From assembly GCA_910587715.1 (NCBI GenBank), contig CAJUMV010000052.1, forward strand, positions 1 through 27,378: a DNA stretch of 27,378 bases, given 5' to 3'. Position numbers and translations under genes: made by a program. Positions 23,731-27,378 of the stretch are shown piece by piece; positions within the stretch are counted from its first letter, which is position 1, and the number at the start of each line of letters is the position of its first letter. The notes under the pieces were generated by a model that worked only from the letters and a program-made list of their open reading frames with translations, was not told where the DNA came from and made no database searches. The stretch comes from an uncultured Lachnospiraceae bacterium (GTDB lineage: Bacteria > Bacillota > Clostridia > Lachnospirales > Lachnospiraceae).

Positions 23731-23865
23731 CGAGTAGGGAGGATTTTCTCCCTGCTCGCCGCGCGCCCTCCGTTCTACTCCGGCCCACGCATAACAGACG
23801 TCCCCCGGACGTCTTGCGCCCCATGCGCCGCTTTGACGGCATACTTCCTCTGCATGGGGCTGCGC
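23731..23865. repeat. Block of GC-rich palindromes, possible dispersed repeat or structured RNA
   Basis: The intergenic stretch 23691-23961 has no gene but three strong hairpins. (a) CGAGTAGGGAG with CTCCCTGCTCG, one wobble (23731-23758). (b) AGACGTCC-ccc-GGACGTCT (23796-23814). (c) GCCCCATGC with GCATGGGGC (23818-23860), flanked by GCGC on both sides and enclosing GCCG-ctttga-CGGC. Base composition is much richer in G+C than the adjacent gaps. No coding frame or known RNA family was recognised. Confidence 0.55.
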
Positions 23866-23900
23866 ATAAAAGAAACAGGAAACCCTGCCCGGATTTCCTG
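23866..23900 (-). terminator. Rho-independent terminator after the proS operon
   Basis: Stem CAGGAAA with TTTCCTG (23876-23882 and 23894-23900), partly extended inside. On the minus strand it is followed by TTTCTTTTAT, about 60 bases after the stop of the membrane protein gene. The other side also has a T-rich run (23904-23913). Confidence 0.6.
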
Positions 23901-23961
23901 CCTTATCTTTTTTCTATAAATATTACTTTGTGCACTGTGGGACATTTCAGACATACGCGCC

Positions 23962-24441
23962 TTAATACCCTTCACTGTACTTTCGATACAGCTCTTCCAA
24001 ATCCGCTTTGTCCTGCTCGGACACATTTTCCTGCAGATACTCTTTCACCTCCGACAAAGATTCGCTATCCACACCGTCCCCCACAATCTCCATCACATCG
24101 GAGAGCGTATCGCTGTCCGCATAACGGTCAATAATTTCTTCCGCCTTCTGCTTGTCGCCTTCGTCCATGTTGTTCACTATTTCTTTTGCTTTTTCGGCCG
24201 CCTGCGGTTCACCGCTGCCCTCAAGCGCCTGTTTCACCGCCTGCTCCATCACCGTTTCGGAAACCTTCTTTGTCACAGCATGCTTGACGCCCTCTGAAAC
24301 TTTTGTCGTAATCGGATTTTTGTCTGTTCCGCTCAGCGCGCCGCTGACAAACCCAATCGCCACAACCAGACAGACCCCGATAAGCAGCCCCAGAATGATA
24401 ACCGGGAAAAGTCCCTTTTTCTTCTTCCTTTTTCCGCTCAT
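23962..24441 (-). CDS. Small membrane-anchored hypothetical protein downstream of proS
   Basis: 159 residues. A lysine-rich start (SGKRKKKK), one membrane helix (about 11-34), then a charged, mostly helical extracytoplasmic or soluble region with two similar acidic segments: about 95-120 around AEEIIDRYADSDTL, and about 130-155 around VKEYLQENVSEQDKADLEELYRKY. No recognised enzyme motif. The start at 24441 has GGGAGAGAAGAA immediately upstream; the longer frame to 24588 would overlap proS by over 130 bases and is not used. It begins 13 bases after the proS stop, so it shares the T-box-controlled transcript. Confidence 0.72.
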   Translation of the reverse strand: MSGKRKKKKGLFPVIILGLLIGVCLVVAIGFVSGALSGTDKNPITTKVSEGVKHAVTKKVSETVMEQAVKQALEGSGEPQAAEKAKEIVNNMDEGDKQKAEEIIDRYADSDTLSDVMEIVGDGVDSESLSEVKEYLQENVSEQDKADLEELYRKYSEGY

Positions 24442-24454
24442 TTCTTCTCTCCCA

Positions 24455-25885
24455 TTAATATGCCCTGCCCCAGTAAACCATCTTCTTCGCGGGTTTTCCG
24501 CAGCATACGCAGGTATCGCCGATCTGCTCCTGCTCAAACGGCATACAACGGCTGGTAACAGCCAGCTCTTCCTTAATCTGGTCTTCACATGCCTGCTCGC
24601 CGCACCACATCGCCTTTACAAAGCCGGATTTCTCCGCAAACAGCTTACGGAAAGTCTCCATGTCCTTCGCCTCGTAGGTGTGTTCCTCCCTGTGCGCTCT
24701 GGCGCGCTCCAGCATTTCCTTCTGCATCAGCTCCAGAATCTCTCCGGCCTTTCTCTCAATCTCATCCAGAGAAACCTCTATTTTCTCTCTCGTATCCCGG
24801 CGGCAAATAACGCACTTGCCTGCTTCGATGTCTTTGGGACCGATTTCCACGCGAATCGGAATACCACGCATCTCCTGCTCGGAAAATTTCCAGCCCGGAC
24901 TCTTGTCGGTATCGTCTACCTTCACACGGAACGCTCCAAGTCTGTCCTTTAGTTCATAAGCCTTATCCAGCACGCCTTCCTTTTTCTGCTGAATCGGAAT
25001 AATCATAATCTGCGTAGGCGCAATCTTAGGCGGCAGCACCAACCCGGAATTGTCGCCGTGCACCATAATCACCGCGCCAATCAGACGGGTCGTCGTTCCC
25101 CATGAGGTCTGATGCACATATTTTAACGTATTATCCTTATCTGTAAACTGTATGCCGAATGCCTTTGCAAAGCCGTCGCCGAAATTGTGGCTGGTGCCGG
25201 ACTGCAGCGCTTTGCCGTCGTGCATCAACGCCTCAATTGTATAAGTAGCAATCGCTCCCGCAAATTTTTCTTTGTCTGTCTTACGACCCTTGATAACAGG
25301 AATCGCCAGCACCTCCTCGCAGAAATCAGCGTAGACATTCAACATCTGAATCGTCCGCTCTTCCGCTTCCTCTGCCGTAGCGTGAGCCGTGTGACCCTCC
25401 TGCCATAAAAATTCGCGGCTCCGAAGGAATGGTCTTGTCTCCTTTTCCCAGCGCACCACCGAGCACCACTGGTTGCACACCTGCGGCAGATCGCGGTATG
25501 ACTGCACCACATTTTTATAGTAATCACAAAACAGTGTCTCAGAAGTCGGTCTGACACAGAGCCTTTCCTGCAAAGGCTGCATACCGCCGTGGGTCACCCA
25601 CGCCACCTCTGGCGCAAAACCTTCCACATGGTCCTTCTCTTTATTCAGCAGACTTTCCGGAATAAACATGGGCAGATACACATTTTCTACCCCCGTTGCC
25701 TTAAACCGCTCATCCATCTGCCGCTGTATCAGCTCCCAAATCGCATAGCCCGCAGGCTTAAATACCATACAGCCTTTAATACTGGTGTAATCCAGAAGCT
25801 CCGCCTTTTTCACTACATCCGTGTACCACTGCGCGAAATCATCCTCCATCGCTGTGATTGCTTCCACTAACTTTTTGTCTGCCAT
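24455..25885 (-). CDS. proS: Prolyl-tRNA synthetase, archaeal/eukaryote-like type
   Basis: 476 residues, class II aminoacyl-tRNA synthetase that charges tRNA-Pro. Motif 2 region VVRWEKETRPFLRSREFLWQ and motif 3 region LIGAVIMVHGDNSGLVLPP; proline-pocket region RPTSETLFCDYYKN. A C-terminal zinc-type domain carries cysteines in MWCGEQACED, SRCMP and DTCVCCGKP and ends in WGRAY, the hallmark of the short archaeal-type enzyme, which lacks the editing insertion of the long bacterial type. The start at 25885 has GGAGG; an upstream reading to 25984 would run through the T-box terminator. Expression is controlled by the T-box leader, and the 159-residue membrane protein follows in the same operon. 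Confidence 0.95.
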   Translation of the reverse strand: MADKKLVEAITAMEDDFAQWYTDVVKKAELLDYTSIKGCMVFKPAGYAIWELIQRQMDERFKATGVENVYLPMFIPESLLNKEKDHVEGFAPEVAWVTHGGMQPLQERLCVRPTSETLFCDYYKNVVQSYRDLPQVCNQWCSVVRWEKETRPFLRSREFLWQEGHTAHATAEEAEERTIQMLNVYADFCEEVLAIPVIKGRKTDKEKFAGAIATYTIEALMHDGKALQSGTSHNFGDGFAKAFGIQFTDKDNTLKYVHQTSWGTTTRLIGAVIMVHGDNSGLVLPPKIAPTQIMIIPIQQKKEGVLDKAYELKDRLGAFRVKVDDTDKSPGWKFSEQEMRGIPIRVEIGPKDIEAGKCVICRRDTREKIEVSLDEIERKAGEILELMQKEMLERARAHREEHTYEAKDMETFRKLFAEKSGFVKAMWCGEQACEDQIKEELAVTSRCMPFEQEQIGDTCVCCGKPAKKMVYWGRAY

Positions 25886-25932
25886 AATTTCCTCCTTTTC
25901 CTCTGCTGCTTTCTGACTCTGCTTATGCGCGC

Positions 25933-25978
25933 AAAAAACCGCCGAAATTCTATCCCTTAGGGACCGAATTCTCGGCGG
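25933..25978 (-). terminator. T-box-controlled terminator
   Basis: Arms CCGCCGAGAATTC and GAATTTCGGCGG (25966-25978 and 25939-25950) around a 15-base loop, followed by TTTTTT (25933-25938). Its 5' arm overlaps the T-box core, so pairing of the core with the tRNA acceptor end would form the antiterminator instead. Confidence 0.9.
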
Positions 25979-26192
25979 TACCACCCTGATTAATGCATCA
26001 TCCGCATTCTGCTTTTCATACCGTTATCGCCGGTGCTACGCTATGCTCATCACACAGGACTCCGAGACCGGTTCCGAACGGTTCCCATAAAAGCCTCCCA
26101 CCAAACGACTCTCTCTCTGCAACGTTTCCCATCCGTACTATTCTCTTCTTCGCCACGTTTTATTATTCTATCAGCCCTCATCGGCTGTATTT
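25933..26192 (-). promoter_or_regulatory. T-box riboswitch leader of proS
   Basis: A leader RNA of about 260 bases that reads uncharged tRNA and permits read-through into proS. On the minus strand it contains a 5' hairpin (CAGCC-gatgag-GGCTG), stem I with the AGAGAG and TTTGGTGGGAGGC distal conserved stretches, a candidate proline specifier CCG at 26079-26081 within GGAACCGTTCGG, and the T-box core AGGGTGGTACCGCC (25974-25987) just before the terminator. A second CCG (26069-26071) lies close, so the exact specifier is not settled by eye. Class assignment is secure from the T-box core plus position before a synthetase gene. Confidence 0.92.
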
Positions 26193-26198
26193 TCATCC

Positions 26199-26227
26199 AT
26201 TTTAGCCGCATGAATCGGTTTTGTCAA
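26199..26227 (-). promoter_or_regulatory. proS: Promoter of the proS T-box transcript
   Basis: TTGACA (26222-26227), a 17-base spacer and TAAAAT (26199-26204) on the minus strand. The start point would be near 26192. The -35 overlaps the stop codon of the Rpn-type gene (26224-26226). Confidence 0.82.
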
Positions 26228-26688
26228 CTGTTATGATTTATTTCCCTTCCCTTCTGTGCGAGCTGTGCTCGAAGACTCTGAATTTCCTTTTCTTTTTCCG
26301 CTATTATCCGCTCGTGCTCTAGCCGGTCCTGTTCTATCTTCTGCTCATAGTTCTGCCTATCCTGCTCATACGCTACCCGATTCTGTTCTATCTTCTGCTC
26401 ATAGTTCTGCCTATCCTGCTCATACGCCAGCCTGTTCTGTTCTATCTTTCTCTCATAGTTACGCAGGTCCTGCTCGTGTTCGATTCGGTCTAACTCAATC
26501 TTCCTCTCATAGTTACGCAGGTCCTGCTCGTGTTCGATTCGGTCTAACTCAATCTTCCTCTCATAACTACGCAGGTCCTGATAATACTCCTCCCGGTCCA
26601 GGCACCTCTTGCGAACCAGCTCGTCCGCGCTCATGCGGAATATGGTCTCTGACGCTTCCTGCAAATATTCATCCTTGGATGCCAGCAT
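26224..26688 (-). CDS. Candidate internally initiated C-terminal Rpn product (RpnS-like)
   Basis: An in-frame ATG at 26688 (M200 of the full protein) is preceded by GGGAGGAG with a six-base spacer, a better ribosome site than that of the full-length start. The product would be 154 residues: MLASKDEYLQEASETIFR..., the five-copy repeat helix and the tail, with no nuclease residues. E. coli rpn genes make such C-terminal proteins that block the full-length nuclease; transfer of that model to this gene is inference. The GGGAGGAG bases also encode the conserved Trp-Glu-Glu, so the site could be coincidental. Confidence 0.45.
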   Translation of the reverse strand: MLASKDEYLQEASETIFRMSADELVRKRCLDREEYYQDLRSYERKIELDRIEHEQDLRNYERKIELDRIEHEQDLRNYERKIEQNRLAYEQDRQNYEQKIEQNRVAYEQDRQNYEQKIEQDRLEHERIIAEKEKEIQSLRAQLAQKGREINHNS

Positions 26689-27285
26689 TTTTATCTCCTC
26701 CCATGTGGCGGCTTTAAACAGCATCGCCCACTCATGAATATGATACCTCTTATCCTCTTCCGTCGCCAAGTCTATCCGAGATAAGTCTACCACATGCAGG
26801 GTCAGGCTGTCACTATATTTTTGATGATTTTTAACGTTTATCAGTTTATAAGAGGCATAAAACTCCGGCCGCTCCTCAAACAGAGTATAGTCGAGGAATC
26901 CGATATGTACAGCAGGCTTCGCATCCAAATAATCCTGCCCGCGGTTGAGCCTGTCGAAGGAACGGCACAGATACATGACCGAGCGCTCCCGCCAGTTCAG
27001 CTTATTGGCAATCTGCATCTCCAGATTAATGAGGGTATGGTTATTGAGTATCACGTTGATATCCAGACGAAACTCTTTATCTGTCACTGCCTCTCCCAAA
27101 ACCACGGGGTTCGTGATCTCCGCGGATACGACCTTCTGCTCGGGAAGATGGAGCAGGGAACAGATGAGTCCCCGTAGGACCTTGTTATTGGACTGCAAGA
27201 CGGCACGAAACATATAGTCGTTGGTCATGTTGTAGGAAATGGGACCGTGGGCGTTGAGAAGAGCCGGAAATGCATGTTGCTTCAT
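26224..27285 (-). CDS. Rpn-family PD-(D/E)XK nuclease (PF12784-like) with repeat-helix C-terminus
   Basis: 353 residues. The N-terminal nuclease domain (about 15-195) has NDYMFRAVL, D75 (FRLDINV), E89 and Q91 (INLEMQIANK) as the likely PD-(D/E)XK site, then NWRERSVMYLCRSFDRL and WEEIKMLASKDEYLQEA. Residues 237-326 are five copies of an 18-residue Glu/Arg/Gln-rich helix, then a coiled-coil tail (327-345). Rpn proteins are DNA nucleases once annotated as transposases and now linked to recombination and phage defence. The start at 27285 has AAAGGA ten to twelve bases upstream; a TTG near the window edge is less likely. An internal ATG at residue 200 has a strong ribosome site. It ends within the proS promoter with no terminator visible. 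Confidence 0.87.
   Translation of the reverse strand: MKQHAFPALLNAHGPISYNMTNDYMFRAVLQSNNKVLRGLICSLLHLPEQKVVSAEITNPVVLGEAVTDKEFRLDINVILNNHTLINLEMQIANKLNWRERSVMYLCRSFDRLNRGQDYLDAKPAVHIGFLDYTLFEERPEFYASYKLINVKNHQKYSDSLTLHVVDLSRIDLATEEDKRYHIHEWAMLFKAATWEEIKMLASKDEYLQEASETIFRMSADELVRKRCLDREEYYQDLRSYERKIELDRIEHEQDLRNYERKIELDRIEHEQDLRNYERKIEQNRLAYEQDRQNYEQKIEQNRVAYEQDRQNYEQKIEQDRLEHERIIAEKEKEIQSLRAQLAQKGREINHNS
26308..26577 (-). repeat. Five tandem 54-base repeats inside the Rpn gene
   Basis: Five in-frame units of 54 bases encode 18-residue units of the type DLRNYERKIELDRIEHEQ. Two adjacent units (26458-26511 and 26512-26565) are identical in DNA, and two others (26331-26384 and 26385-26438) are nearly so, which points to recent duplication by slippage or recombination. 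Confidence 0.92.
26740..26769 (-). promoter_or_regulatory. Possible internal promoter for the C-terminal Rpn product
   Basis: TTGGCG (26764-26769), an 18-base spacer and TATCAT (26740-26745) on the minus strand, within the Rpn coding region and about 50 bases ahead of the internal ATG. Only a moderate match. Confidence 0.3.
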
Positions 27286-27378
27286 AGATGTGTTTTCCTT
27301 TCTTAGATAAAAATGACGGAGTTGGCGCTCCGAAGAGTTGAGGAACCAGAAGATAAAAACGACCGATTCCAAGTGAAA
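27286..27378. other. Upstream region of the Rpn gene
   Basis: 93 bases to the window end. The ribosome site AAAGGA lies near 27300; no convincing promoter is seen, and the true promoter may be outside the window. Confidence 0.4.

Noticed and set aside
26308..26577. CRISPR-like array because of regular 54-base units
   Set aside because: Units are contiguous, without unique spacers, in frame within a coding region, and encode a regular helix; this is a protein repeat.
26224..27285. Reading the Rpn-type gene as a transposase and the region as a mobile element
   Set aside because: No terminal inverted repeats or target-site duplications are visible around it; PF12784-type proteins are now regarded as nucleases, and the gene abuts an essential operon.

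Overview
The window looks like chromosome of a Gram-positive Clostridia member, most likely Lachnospiraceae. Support: roughly half G+C, strong AGGAGG-type ribosome binding sites, a T-box in front of an archaeal/eukaryote-type prolyl-tRNA synthetase, a Lrp/AlaT pair, a firmicute-type GalT, a BlaI/BlaR1 pair, and a multi-copy-type Rpn (PD-(D/E)XK) gene. No rRNA, tRNA, CRISPR array, insertion sequence or prophage was recognised. Species cannot be named from the sequence alone.

Layout. (1) 1-4111, minus strand: an HtrA-like membrane protein whose catalytic triad is lost, the YhaM 3'-5' exoribonuclease and a TrmA/RlmD-type rRNA m5U methyltransferase cut by the window edge. (2) 4239-8761, plus strand: mutS2, then an OmpR-type response regulator and its histidine kinase, separated by only 10 and 1 bases. 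(3) 8785-13402, minus strand: a 35-residue membrane peptide, a VanW/G5 secreted protein, a truncated AIR-synthase-like protein, a Lrp regulator overlapping an AlaT-like aminotransferase, and trmL. (4) 13482-15424: a membrane-anchored helical-repeat protein whose 3' end overlaps that of a DnaQ-family exonuclease, then a lone XRE regulator behind a nested palindrome. (5) 15578-20557, minus strand: amidase, AraC-type regulator, galK and galT, with an elaborate RNA fold in the galK leader. (6) 20679-23689: blaI-blaR1 with a recognisable promoter and two operator-like palindromes. (7) 23700-27285: a block of palindromes, a small membrane protein, proS with a complete T-box leader, and an Rpn-type nuclease with an 18-residue repeat helix.

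How the genes connect. Much of the window is housekeeping (RNA modification and decay, proS, mutS2, Leloir galactose catabolism, alanine metabolism). The regulatory pieces are legible: galactose genes lie downstream of an AraC activator, blaI-blaR1 carries its own operators, and proS is controlled by uncharged tRNA. The most intriguing observation is inside the Rpn gene at the right end. An in-frame ATG at residue 200 is preceded by a near-perfect Shine-Dalgarno sequence and a possible internal promoter, as expected for an Rpn nuclease that also encodes its own C-terminal inhibitor. The galK leader (a long hairpin followed by a three-way junction) and the GC-rich palindrome block at 23731-23865 are the best candidates for undescribed RNA or repeat elements.
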